Positions 6,412 through 13,604 of a stretch of 13,604 nt of DNA are shown here, piece after piece (within the stretch, counting starts at the first letter, position 1; each line of letters begins with the position of its first letter). The position numbers and the translations under genes were made by a program. Under the pieces are notes generated by a model. The model had not been told where the DNA came from. It did no database searches and worked only from the letters and a program-made list of their open reading frames with translations. Origin of the DNA: DASVWH01 sp036389715 (lineage in GTDB: Bacteria > Acidobacteriota > Blastocatellia > Pyrinomonadales > Pyrinomonadaceae); the NCBI GenBank assembly GCA_036389715.1, contig DASVWH010000173.1:1-13604 (forward strand), in the 5' to 3' direction.

Positions 6412-6553
6412 CGCGCCCGGATGAACGGAAAAGCCGCCCCGCCGGATAAATAGACCGGCAGTCCCGCAAGATTCCGTCCGGCGTCGTCCTGAACGCGAAA
6501 CCCTTTTCTTCGAGTTCTGTTGTGAATGAATTTCCCCTTGAAAGGTGAGGTCT

Positions 6554-7444
6554 ATGTCGAGGTCCATGTCAACGAGTGCGGTCGCCGTGATTACCCTTGA
6601 AGAGCTGCGCTCGGTTCCGCTGTTCTCTTCGCTCGACGACACGGCGGCGCGCGAGCTGCGCGAGCTGCTGGTCATCAATCACGTCTCCGGCGGCACGTCG
6701 CTCTTCCATTCGGGCGAGACGGGCGATTCCATGTACCTGATTGACAATGGGCGCGTGCGCATCAGCATCAGGGATGCGGACGGGCGCGACGTGACGCTGG
6801 CGGAGCTGGCGGGCGGCGATTTCTTCGGCGAGATGGCGCTCTTCGACGGCAAGCCGCGCTCGGCCGATGCGACCGTGATAGAGGATGCGCGCCTGGCTAT
6901 TCTCTCGCGCCGCAACTTTTTGAGCTTCGTGCGCGGCAACCCGGATGTCGCGCTCAAGATGCTGAGCGCCGTGACCGACAGGCTGCGCCGGACCGACCAG
7001 CTTTTGAGCCAGCGCGTCTCGCGCAACATCAACGATGAAGAGGACGCGCGGATGACGATGGCGGATCGCCTGGCCAATCGCATCGCGGGCTTCGGCGGGA
7101 GCTGGAAATTCATCAGCGTCTTGACGCTGGTCCTGATCGGCTGGGTCTGGGTCAACTCGTACCTCATCCCGAGCCGCGAGATTGACCCTTACCCGTACCA
7201 GCTACTGGGGCTGATGCTGGGCATCATCGCAGGCGTTCAAGCGCCCATCATCATGATGTCGCAGAACAGGCAGGGCGAGAAGGACAGGCTGCGCGCAGAC
7301 CTCGATTATCGCTTGAATCTCAAGAACGAGCTTTCGCTCGCGGAAATCCTGCGCCGCCTCGACGTGCTCGAAAGCGAGCGCCTGCCCGTGCTCTTCGATG
7401 AGCAGAACCGGCGTCTCGGCGGGAGAGTCGAAAAAGAGGGTTGA
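6554..7444 (+). CDS. Cyclic-nucleotide-binding domain fused to DUF1003 membrane domain
   Basis: The 296-residue protein has an N-terminal cNMP-binding beta-roll (about residues 14-150). The phosphate-binding cassette reads FFGEMALFDGKPRSAD, with Glu93 for the ribose and Arg102 for the cyclic phosphate. A DUF1003 domain follows (about 168-275), with two membrane helices (about 186-204 and 215-235) around SREIDPYPYQ. The diagnostic VQAPIIMMSQNRQGEKDRLRA stretch follows. There is no DNA-binding helix-turn-helix, so this is a membrane-attached cNMP receptor rather than a CRP-like regulator. ATG 6554 is chosen with AAAGG (6541-6545) upstream. In-frame GTG 6545 and ATG 6566 are alternatives. A nucleotide cyclase lies 2.4 kb upstream. 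DUF1003 function is not established. Confidence 0.9.
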   Translation: MSRSMSTSAVAVITLEELRSVPLFSSLDDTAARELRELLVINHVSGGTSLFHSGETGDSMYLIDNGRVRISIRDADGRDVTLAELAGGDFFGEMALFDGKPRSADATVIEDARLAILSRRNFLSFVRGNPDVALKMLSAVTDRLRRTDQLLSQRVSRNINDEEDARMTMADRLANRIAGFGGSWKFISVLTLVLIGWVWVNSYLIPSREIDPYPYQLLGLMLGIIAGVQAPIIMMSQNRQGEKDRLRADLDYRLNLKNELSLAEILRRLDVLESERLPVLFDEQNRRLGGRVEKEG

Positions 7445-7483
7445 AGGAGCCGCGAGAATTTAAGGGAGCTTGCGCGGGCCCGG

Positions 7484-7562
7484 AGCCTTGCACAGGGTGA
7501 GGGCATCGCACAGGCTTGAGCATCGCACAGGCTTGAGCATCGCACAGGGCTGGAGCATTGCA
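7484..7562. repeat. Imperfect 17-bp direct-repeat array in a convergent gap
   Basis: Two exact tandem copies of GCATCGCACAGGCTTGA (7503-7519, 7520-7536) are followed by an 18-bp variant (7537-7554, GGGCTGGA ending) and a partial copy (7555-7562). A more degenerate copy precedes them (7484-7500). The array lies between the stop codons of the cNMP-DUF1003 gene and hemD. The unit length is not a multiple of three and no gene covers it. It looks like a minisatellite-type repeat. I see no clear terminator hairpin in the remaining parts of this 161-bp gap. Confidence 0.8.
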
Positions 7563-7605
7563 TGTGCCGGGGGTCGTGTGACGTTTGCTTTCTTCACCCG
7601 AAACT

Positions 7606-8469
7606 TCAGACGCCGTCTTGCGGCCCGGCCTTCGCGTAGTAGTCGAGGATGGCGCGTGTCAGCGCGGGGATGGTGTACTGGCCGGGCTGAATATCCGCCC
7701 GCAGGCCGTAGCGCGAGGCCGTCTCGGCCGTGATGTCGCCGATGCAGGCGACGGCTACCCCTTTGAGCAGCCGCGTCAGGTCGGTCGTGTCGAAGAGCCG
7801 CGCAAAGTTCTCGACCGTCGAAGAGCTGGTGAAGGTAATGCAGTCAACAGCGCCGCCCGCCAGCAGTGCTTCGACGCGGCGGCGTTCGGACGATTGAGGC
7901 GCGACGGTGCGATAGGCCGCGACTACGTCAACGCGTGCGCCCGCCGCTTCGAGGGCGTCCGGCAGATAGTCGCGCGCGACCGCCGCACGCGGGAGCAGAA
8001 TGTTGAGCCGCGCGAAGCCCTCACGCCCGCCGACGTAGCTCTCCAGCGCCGCATAGACGCCCTCGGCTTTGAACTGCTCCGGCACGACATCCACGTGAAC
8101 CTGCGCGTCGCGCAGCCTGAGCGCCGTCGCTTCTCCGATGGCGCAGACGCGCAGCTCGTCCAGCTCGCTGGCCGTGTGGCCGCGTGCTTCCAGCCTGCGC
8201 AGGAAATAGTCCACCCCGTTGACGCTCGTGAAGATCAGCCAGTCGTAGCCGTACAGATTATCAATCGCCTCGTCGAGCGGCGCGTAGCTTTCGGGCTCCG
8301 CAATCTCGATGGTCGGACAGGCGATGACGCGTGCGCCGTGACGCTCAAGCTCGGCCGCGAATTCCGCGGACTGCTTGAGAGCGCGCGTGATGACGACGGT
8401 GCGGCCCGCCAGCCCACGCTCCGCTTCATCGCCTGTTACTGAAGCCCGTTCTGTTTGCGATTCCGGCAT
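7606..8469 (-). CDS. hemD: Uroporphyrinogen-III synthase
   Basis: HemD inverts ring D of hydroxymethylbilane and closes it to uroporphyrinogen III. Its sequence is poorly conserved across bacteria, but the family's marks are present. They are GRTVVITRA (22-30), FTSVNGVDYF (80-89), FTSSSTVENF (213-222) and the C-terminal CIGDITAETASRYGL segment that precedes the last helix. At 287 residues it is slightly long because of a charged N-terminal extension of about 20 residues. ATG 8469 lacks an obvious Shine-Dalgarno, and I saw no better in-frame start. It follows hemC by 137 bp on the same strand and is the last operon gene. Position after hemC strongly supports the call. Confidence 0.93.
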   Translation of the reverse strand: MPESQTERASVTGDEAERGLAGRTVVITRALKQSAEFAAELERHGARVIACPTIEIAEPESYAPLDEAIDNLYGYDWLIFTSVNGVDYFLRRLEARGHTASELDELRVCAIGEATALRLRDAQVHVDVVPEQFKAEGVYAALESYVGGREGFARLNILLPRAAVARDYLPDALEAAGARVDVVAAYRTVAPQSSERRRVEALLAGGAVDCITFTSSSTVENFARLFDTTDLTRLLKGVAVACIGDITAETASRYGLRADIQPGQYTIPALTRAILDYYAKAGPQDGV

Positions 8470-8606
8470 AGAAGATCGAAGCAGCTTGAACTCGAAGCAG
8501 CAGCCTGAAGCGGATGGGCCACAGTCTACGTTTCTTCTGCCGGTCCGCGCCTGCTTCTCTGAAAAATAACGACGCGCCGCCCGCGCTCAAAAGTGCGTGC
8601 GACTCT

Positions 8607-9551
8607 TCACCCCATGATTAGCCCTGAGAGCAGGGAAGCGGCCCCGCGCTCGCGCAGCCGGGCGGCCAGCGATTCGCCTAGCCGGGCGGCCTCTGCCGCT
8701 TCGCCTTCGAGCGCCTCGCGGATGATGGTCTCGCCGGAGAGTCCGGCGACCAGGCCAGCCAGGTGCAGGCGATTGTCCGGCGTCACCGCGGCGTGCGCCG
8801 CGATGGGCAGCTGGCAGCCTCCGCCGAGAGCGCGCAGCAGGGCACGCTCGGCCGTACAGGCCGCGCGCGTCCGCGCATCTTCAAGCGGCGCGAGCAGGCT
8901 CAAGACTTCCGTGTCATCTTCGCGCGTCTCGACGCCGAGCGCACCCTGCCCGACGGCCGGGAGCATCTCCGCAGGCTCAAGCGGGGCGCTGATGCGGGCT
9001 GCCAGCCCCAGGCGGCGCAACCCCGCTGACGCCAGAATCACTGCATCGTATTCGCCTGCATCCAGCTTGCGCAGCCGCGTGTCAACATTTCCGCGCAGGT
9101 CCTTGATGCCGAGGTCCGGCCGCAGGTGCTTTAACTGCGCCAGGCGGCGGAGACTCGACGTGCCGACGACAGCGCCTTCGGGCAGGGCCTTGAGCGAGGG
9201 CCGCGCGACGCTTGCCTTGTCGCGCAGGACCAGGGCATCGCGCGCGTCCTCGCGTTCGGGGATGCAGGTGATGGCCAGGCCGGGCGGCAGCGTCGTCGGT
9301 AAATCCTTGAGCGAGTGCACGGCCAGGTCAATGCGCCCGTCGAGGAGCGCTTCTTCCAACTCTTTGGTGAAGACGCCCTTGCCGCCGATGACCGAGAGCG
9401 GCGCATCCTTCAAAACGTCGCCCGAAGTCTTGATTATCAAGACTCTAATTTCCGCGTGCGGATGACGCAGGGCCAGCTGCGCCTTGATCCATTCTGCCTG
9501 CCAGAGCGCCAGCTTCGAGCCGCGCGAGCCGATAATCAGACGGTTCTTCAT
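8607..9551 (-). CDS. hemC: Hydroxymethylbilane synthase (porphobilinogen deaminase)
   Basis: HemC joins four porphobilinogens into hydroxymethylbilane using a covalently attached dipyrromethane cofactor. The 314-residue protein starts MKNRLIIGSRGSKLALWQ. It has DLAVHSLKDLPT with catalytic Asp83, GTSSLRRLAQL, and the cofactor-binding Cys246 in GGGCQLPI. ATG 9551 is chosen because the family begins here. Its ATGA overlaps the stop of the upstream dedA gene, which points to translational coupling and explains the lack of a strong ribosome site. The frame is open further upstream, into dedA, but that part carries no homology. Identification is very secure. Confidence 0.97.
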   Translation of the reverse strand: MKNRLIIGSRGSKLALWQAEWIKAQLALRHPHAEIRVLIIKTSGDVLKDAPLSVIGGKGVFTKELEEALLDGRIDLAVHSLKDLPTTLPPGLAITCIPEREDARDALVLRDKASVARPSLKALPEGAVVGTSSLRRLAQLKHLRPDLGIKDLRGNVDTRLRKLDAGEYDAVILASAGLRRLGLAARISAPLEPAEMLPAVGQGALGVETREDDTEVLSLLAPLEDARTRAACTAERALLRALGGGCQLPIAAHAAVTPDNRLHLAGLVAGLSGETIIREALEGEAAEAARLGESLAARLRERGAASLLSGLIMG

Positions 9552-10180
9552 CGAGCGGATGTCGCCGTCCCTTCGATTCGTCTCCTGGCCTTGCGGCGCG
9601 AATGCAAGTGCCAGAGAATGATGCCCGTGATAATTCCCGCAAGCAGGATGAAGAGGCCGCTTCGCCCCACCCATTTCTCAAGCATGGGCCAACTGTTGCC
9701 GAAGAGATAGCCGACCAGCGAAATAGCGATGGCCCAGAGGACAGCGCCGACCGCGTTGTAAAAGAGGAAGACGCGCCAGCGCATCTCGGAAGCCCCGGCG
9801 AAGATGGCGGCGAAGACGCGCAGGCCCGTCACAAAGCGCGCGATGAGAATCGTTTTATTGCCGTGACGCTCGAAAAAATCGTTGATGTGGACGAGCCTGC
9901 GCGGTGTCAGGAAAAAGTATTTGCCGAAACGCAGGAGGAATCCGCGCCCGTAGTGATGGCCGATGGCGAACCCTATGTTATCGCCGATGATTGCCCCCGA
10001 CATGGCAATCAGCATCACCAGCGCCAGGTTGAAATGGCCGTCCGCCGCGAAGAATCCGGCGGCCAGCAGAATCGTCTCGCCCGGCACGGGCAGCCCCGCG
10101 TTTTCCAGCATCACCCCGACGAAGACGGTCCAGTAGCCGTAGCTGATGAAGAAGTGTTTGATGGTTTCGAGAATGTCCAT
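9548..10180 (-). CDS. DedA-family inner-membrane protein
   Basis: This 210-residue polytopic protein has the DedA hallmarks: ENAGLPVPGETILL (re-entrant region), GDNIGFAIGHHYGR, and FERHGNKTILIARFVTGLRVFAAIFAG with the conserved arginines. DedA/SNARE-associated proteins are implicated in lipid-carrier or phospholipid flipping and in membrane potential. The C-terminus is basic (RRKARRRIEG). It sits between hemA and hemC in the heme operon, 86 bp after hemA. Its TGA overlaps the hemC ATG. No clear Shine-Dalgarno precedes ATG 10180. DedA is not a known heme enzyme, so its place here is odd. It could serve porphyrin or lipid homeostasis, or be a hitchhiker. Family call is secure; substrate is unknown. 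Confidence 0.94.
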   Translation of the reverse strand: MDILETIKHFFISYGYWTVFVGVMLENAGLPVPGETILLAAGFFAADGHFNLALVMLIAMSGAIIGDNIGFAIGHHYGRGFLLRFGKYFFLTPRRLVHINDFFERHGNKTILIARFVTGLRVFAAIFAGASEMRWRVFLFYNAVGAVLWAIAISLVGYLFGNSWPMLEKWVGRSGLFILLAGIITGIILWHLHSRRKARRRIEGTATSAR

Positions 10181-10266
10181 AAGTAGGGGGCCGGGGCCGC
10201 GGCGACAGGGGCCGGTAAAAGGCTTTCAACGGCATCCATGACCCTGGCCTCCGCTTCGCGCTCTGC

Positions 10267-11535
10267 TCATTCTTCGAGGCCGAAAACGGAGCGCCAGGCC
10301 AGCAGGTCGTCGTTTTCGCCCAGGTCATAAGAGTTTTTCAGGCGATGAATGATGGGATGGGAAATCTTGTTGACGGTCGAGAGCAGAAGAGCTTCGATGG
10401 CGCGTTCCTGTTCGGGCGTCAATTGTCCGAGGCGCTGGCGCTGGCGTGCCAGCTCGTCGCGCGCAATGTCCTGTAGCTTCTGTCGCAACGCGCCGATGGT
10501 CGGCCCGATGTCCAGGTTACGCAGTGCCTGCTGAAACTGCATGACTTCGGATTCGACTATCAGCTCGGCGCGCTCGGCCTCGCGCTCACGCTCGCGGATG
10601 TTCGAGGCGATGACGGATTCCAGGTCGTCTATGTCGAAGATGAAGAGGTTCGGAATCTGGCCGACGGCCGGGTCAATGTTACGCGGGACCGAGATGTCTA
10701 TGAAGAAGGCCGGGCGGTTGCGCCGCATCTCCAGGGCCTCGCGGGCGATTGGAGCGGTAATCAGGTACTGGCTTGCGCCCGTCGAGCAGATCACGATGTC
10801 GGCCTCGGCCAGGTGAGAGCTAAGACGCGAGAACTCGACGGCCTCGCCGCCGAACTCCGCGGCCAGCCTCTGCGCCGTCTCGTCCGTCCGGTTGGCAATC
10901 ATCACGCGCGAAACCCCGGCGTTGACTAGGTGACGCGCGGAAAGCTCCGCCATCTCGCCCGCGCCGACCAGAAGCACGGTGCGGCCGCGCAGCTCTCCGA
11001 AAATCTTGCGCCCCAATTCGACCGCCATATAGCTGATCGAGACGGCCGAAGCAGCGATGCCGGTCTCCGTGCGGACGCGCTTGGCGACGCGAAAGGATTG
11101 GTGAACGAGACGATTGAGGACGCGCCCGGCCGTGCCCGCCGCGACCGCCAGCGAATAGGCCCGGCGCACCTGGCCCAGCACCTGCGGCTCGCCGACGACC
11201 ATCGAATCCAGCGAAGAGGTGACGCGAAAGATGTGGCGCACGGCTTCGTCGTCGGCGTGGCTGTAGAGATGGCCCTGGAAATCCTCGTGCGGCACGTGGC
11301 GCGACTGGCTGAGAAAACCCTTGATGCGCTCGACGCCGACGGCTCCCTGCTCGCCCGTCGTCGCCGCCAGCACCTCGACGCGGTTACAGGTCGAGACGAT
11401 CAGGCCCTCGCTGACCACCTGGCCGTCAACGAGCGAGCGTAAGCCCTCTGCGCACGCTTCGTCCGTGAAAGCGAGCCGCTCGCGCACGGCCACCGGCGCG
11501 GTCTTGTGATTGAGTCCGACGAGAACAATAGACAT
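10267..11535 (-). CDS. hemA: Glutamyl-tRNA reductase
   Basis: HemA reduces glutamyl-tRNA(Glu) to glutamate-1-semialdehyde, the first committed step of the C5 pathway of tetrapyrrole synthesis. The 422-residue length is typical. MSIVLVGLNHKTAPVAVRERLAF opens the catalytic domain. The nucleophile Cys50 lies in STCNRVE, SLDSMVVGEPQVLGQVRRAY is the conserved spine segment, and LLVGAGEMAELSARHL is the NADPH-binding site. The C-terminal dimerisation helices (KISHPIIHRLKNS) are present. ATG 11535 is correct by homology. A short GCCGG/CCGGC stem lies just upstream and no strong ribosome site is seen. A HemX-like gene precedes it and hemC/hemD follow. hemB and hemL are not in this window. Confidence 0.97.
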   Translation of the reverse strand: MSIVLVGLNHKTAPVAVRERLAFTDEACAEGLRSLVDGQVVSEGLIVSTCNRVEVLAATTGEQGAVGVERIKGFLSQSRHVPHEDFQGHLYSHADDEAVRHIFRVTSSLDSMVVGEPQVLGQVRRAYSLAVAAGTAGRVLNRLVHQSFRVAKRVRTETGIAASAVSISYMAVELGRKIFGELRGRTVLLVGAGEMAELSARHLVNAGVSRVMIANRTDETAQRLAAEFGGEAVEFSRLSSHLAEADIVICSTGASQYLITAPIAREALEMRRNRPAFFIDISVPRNIDPAVGQIPNLFIFDIDDLESVIASNIREREREAERAELIVESEVMQFQQALRNLDIGPTIGALRQKLQDIARDELARQRQRLGQLTPEQERAIEALLLSTVNKISHPIIHRLKNSYDLGENDDLLAWRSVFGLEE

Positions 11536-11659
11536 AGAATCAAGAGCCGGAGACCGGCAGCCGCCGCGCGCGTCCCCTTCAGCATCAGGCGGGCCCCTTG
11601 CAGGACAGTTCCGCGCAGGGCTTGAAAAATACTCTGGCCCGCCCCGTGTTCGAGCTAAA

Positions 11660-11678
11660 GGGAAGCCGCCCGCTTCCC
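11660..11678 (-). terminator. Hairpin between hemX-like gene and hemA, weak attenuator candidate
   Basis: On the minus strand GGGAAGC pairs with GCTTCCC (7 bp, 5-nt loop) starting 4 nt after the stop codon of the upstream gene. TTTAG follows. The U-tract is too short for a strong terminator, so partial attenuation or mRNA 3'-end protection is more likely than full termination. Confidence 0.35.
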
Positions 11679-11682
11679 CAGC

Positions 11683-12504
11683 TTAACCAAAAACGTGGTA
11701 TCCGCCCAGCAGCCGCGTGCCGAAGAACGTGCAGAGCACCAGCGCAAATCCGACCACCCCGAGCCATGCCGCCCTGCGCCCGCGCCACCCCGCAGTCGCC
11801 CTGTAGTGTATCAGCGCCAGGTAGAGCAGCCACGTCAGCGCCGCGAAAATCTCCTTCGGGTCGTTATGCCAGAGCCGGTTGTCGCGCGCCGAAGACCAGA
11901 GCATCCCGGTCAGGATGCCGAGCGTCAGCAGTCCCCACCCGATGCCGACGGTCGTCGTCGCAATATCGTTGATGGTGGTCAGCGACGGCAGGCGATGAAA
12001 GATCGCGCCGAAGGTCTTGAGCTTCAACTCACGCTCTTGCAGCAGGTACATGACGCTGGCGACGAAGACGACGAAGAAGGCGGCGTAAGCGAAAATCAGG
12101 AGCGTCGTATGGACCGGGAAGAGCCATGCCGAGCCGACATCGGTGACCGCGCCCTGGTCTGCGTTCGACGTGTCGCGCGTGACGCTGGCGATGAAGGTCA
12201 GGAGCGCGACCAGCGGCATCGTGAAGCTGGCCAGCGCCTGCGTCCGGTAGCGATAGAGCGTCAGGGCGTACATCGCAACCAGCGTCCAGGCCAGAAAAGA
12301 GAGCGTCTCGCGCAGGCCGAAGAGCGGGTAGTGTCCCTCGCCCGTCCAGTCCGTGACGAGCGAAACCGTGTGCAGCACGAAGCCGAAGGCCAGCGCCGCC
12401 AGCGCGATGCGCTCCAGCGTGCGACGCTTGTTGATGAACGCCAGAATCGAGTGGATCGCCGCGACGACGTATGCCGCGAGAGCCGTAAATAGAAGAGGCT
12501 TCAT
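11683..12504 (-). CDS. hemX: HemX/CcsA-like cytochrome c assembly membrane protein
   Basis: The 273-residue protein has about eight hydrophobic helices and belongs to the CcmC/CcsA/HemX family. Members handle heme at the membrane, or in HemX influence HemA levels. His45, His132 (FPVHTTLL) and His233 (LALIHYR) are candidate heme ligands. The motif around 212-218 reads WHNDPKE rather than the tryptophan-rich WWD motif. This favours a HemX-type regulator over a true heme-exporting CcsA. The position directly upstream of hemA fits HemX, although in Bacillus the gene follows hemA. It is the first gene of the operon. No strong Shine-Dalgarno is seen before ATG 12504. Family is secure; HemX versus CcsA role is inference. 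Confidence 0.85.
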   Translation of the reverse strand: MKPLLFTALAAYVVAAIHSILAFINKRRTLERIALAALAFGFVLHTVSLVTDWTGEGHYPLFGLRETLSFLAWTLVAMYALTLYRYRTQALASFTMPLVALLTFIASVTRDTSNADQGAVTDVGSAWLFPVHTTLLIFAYAAFFVVFVASVMYLLQERELKLKTFGAIFHRLPSLTTINDIATTTVGIGWGLLTLGILTGMLWSSARDNRLWHNDPKEIFAALTWLLYLALIHYRATAGWRGRRAAWLGVVGFALVLCTFFGTRLLGGYHVFG

Positions 12505-12538
12505 TGCTCAGGAGACCGGCGCGAAAAATAGAAATTCG

Positions 12539-12568
12539 ATTGTAAATGAAGATGGAAATGGGCGGCAA
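12539..12568 (-). promoter_or_regulatory. Candidate sigma70-type promoter of the hem operon
   Basis: On the minus strand TTGCCG (12563-12568) and TACAAT (12539-12544, 5/6 to consensus) are separated by 18 nt. This places a start near 12532, about 28 nt before ATG 12504. It lies in a locally AT-rich patch of an otherwise very GC-rich divergent gap. The opposite side of the gap (toward the acyl-CoA dehydrogenase) shows only a weak TTGTCG at 12625. Confidence 0.45.
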
Positions 12569-12680
12569 GCCGGTCCGGGGCCGGGAGCCGTTCGCTGCCG
12601 GGGGCAAAGAGTGCCCGCTCGGACTTGTCGCGGGTTCTTTCCCGTGCTAGCTTTCGATAAAAAGAGGGGCGGAACGAACA

Positions 12681-13604
12681 GTGGATTTTGAGCTATCGGA
12701 AGAGCAGCGAATGGTGCAGGCATCCATGCGCGAGTTCGTCGCGGCGGAGATTGCGCCGCGCGCGCACGAGTACGACGAGCAGTCGAAATTCCCGCGCGAG
12801 CAGCTGCGGGGACTGGCGGAACTCGGGCTGATGGGCATGATTATCCCGGAGGAGTGGGGCGGGGCAGGCTTCGACGCGGTCGCCTACGCCGTCGCGCTCG
12901 AAGAGATAGCGCGTGCCGATGCCTCTGTCTGCGTCATCGTCGGCGTCACCAATTCCGTCTGCTGCTACCCGCTCCTGAGCTTCGGGACCGAGGAGCAGAA
13001 GCGCAAATACCTGGTCCCGCTGGCACGCGGCGAAGCGCTCGGGGCCTTCTGCCTCTCAGAGCCGCAGGCCGGTTCGGATGCGTCGAACCTGCGCACGCGC
13101 GCCGTCCGCGACGGCGACTCGTACATCATCAACGGCACGAAGTCCTGGGTGACGAGCGGCGGCGAGGCGCAGACCTACATCGTCATGGCCGTGACCGGGC
13201 AGAGCGGTCAGAAGAGCAGCGTGACGACCTTCATCGTCGAGGGAGACACGCCCGGCTTGTCCGTCTCGGCCATCGAACACAAGATGGGACAGCGCGCTTC
13301 GCAGACGGCCGAGATGAGCTTCGCGGATGTCCGCGTGCCTGCGGCGAACGTCCTCGGCGGCGAAGGCAACGGGCTCAAGGTGGCCTTTAACAGTCTCGAT
13401 AATGGACGCATCGGCATCGGCGCTCTCTCGACCGGCATCGCGCAGGGCGCACTGGACGAAGCCACAAAGTATGCCAAAGAGCGGCATGCTTTCGGCCAGC
13501 CGATAGCGGAATTTCAGGCGATTCAATTCAAGCTCGCAGACATGGCTACGCAGACAGACGCTTCGCGACTGTTAACGCTTCGCGCCGCCGCATTAAAAGA
13601 CAGT
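12681..13604 (+). CDS. Acyl-CoA dehydrogenase (partial, runs off right edge)
   Basis: This flavoprotein oxidises acyl-CoA to trans-2-enoyl-CoA and passes electrons to ETF. The 308 codons to the window end remain open, so the C-terminal part of an approximately 380-residue enzyme, including the likely catalytic glutamate near its end, is missing. The start MDFELSEEQRMVQ (GTG 12681) is typical. AFCLSEPQAGSDASNL (Glu127, Asp133) is the FAD/substrate signature. YIINGTKSWVTSG and ERHAFGQPIAEFQAIQFKLADMA are also family marks, closest in style to short-chain enzymes. Weak purine-rich sequence (GAGGGGCGGA, 12664-12673) serves as ribosome site. Overlapping frames in this interval on both strands are shadows. 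Chain length specificity cannot be judged. Confidence 0.95.
   Translation, partial: MDFELSEEQRMVQASMREFVAAEIAPRAHEYDEQSKFPREQLRGLAELGLMGMIIPEEWGGAGFDAVAYAVALEEIARADASVCVIVGVTNSVCCYPLLSFGTEEQKRKYLVPLARGEALGAFCLSEPQAGSDASNLRTRAVRDGDSYIINGTKSWVTSGGEAQTYIVMAVTGQSGQKSSVTTFIVEGDTPGLSVSAIEHKMGQRASQTAEMSFADVRVPAANVLGGEGNGLKVAFNSLDNGRIGIGALSTGIAQGALDEATKYAKERHAFGQPIAEFQAIQFKLADMATQTDASRLLTLRAAALKDS

Noticed and set aside
6441..6459. GCCGG/CCGGC hairpin after the acetyltransferase gene as a terminator
   Set aside because: Five base pairs and no T-tract; common by chance at this GC content.
5674..6678. 334-codon minus-strand open frame
   Set aside because: It lies antisense to the acetyltransferase and the start of the cNMP-DUF1003 gene, has no homology, and is composition-driven.
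7585..9465. Long plus-strand frames opposite hemD and hemC
   Set aside because: Arg/Ser/Ala-rich translations without domains; hemD and hemC on the other strand are clear.
11695..12492. 265-codon plus-strand frame opposite the HemX-like gene
   Set aside because: Gln/Arg-rich translation, no domain, antisense to a well-supported membrane protein.
12854..13526. Frames on both strands within the acyl-CoA dehydrogenase region
   Set aside because: The GTG 12681 frame has clear dehydrogenase motifs over its full visible length; the others are shadows.

Overview
This is a GC-rich bacterial chromosomal segment with no sign of phage, plasmid or insertion sequence. The gene content is a succinyl-CoA synthetase/ndk/complex I ferredoxin cluster, a class III nucleotide cyclase, a cNMP-DUF1003 protein, a hemX-hemA-hemC-hemD operon and an acyl-CoA dehydrogenase. 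Together with the very high GC and the heptamer-repeat spacers, it suggests an aerobic or facultative respiring heterotroph. Acidobacteriota (Blastocatellia-like) is my best guess, but this is inference from style, not proof.

Region 1 (1-2133, + strand): sucD, ndk and a NuoI-type two-cluster ferredoxin subunit form one short operon. It closes with a clear rho-independent terminator (2090-2133). Each gene is preceded by an array of imperfect 7-bp repeats. Two complete arrays are inverted and predict long hairpins; the array before sucD is cut by the window edge. Region 2 (2264-7444): a class III adenylate/guanylate cyclase with an SRPBCC-like N-terminus and a zinc-ribbon-like motif (+), a Gln/Pro/Tyr-rich membrane protein (-), a LolD/MacB-type ABC ATPase (+), a GNAT acetyltransferase (+), and a cNMP-binding protein fused to DUF1003 (+). 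The cyclase and the cNMP-binding protein could be producer and receiver of the same second messenger. A 17-bp direct-repeat array (7484-7562) lies in the convergent gap that follows.

Region 3 (7606-12504, - strand): a tetrapyrrole operon reads hemX/ccsA-like, hemA, dedA, hemC, hemD. DedA is an unusual member, and its stop codon overlaps the hemC start (ATGA). A plausible sigma70-type promoter lies just upstream of the first gene. Region 4 (12681-13604, + strand): the first 308 codons of an acyl-CoA dehydrogenase, which runs off the right edge.

No rRNA, tRNA, CRISPR or transposase was seen. No gap without a gene exceeds 300 bases. The most unusual structures are the heptamer inverted-repeat elements that punctuate the sucD-ndk-nuoI operon, and the insertion of dedA into the heme operon.
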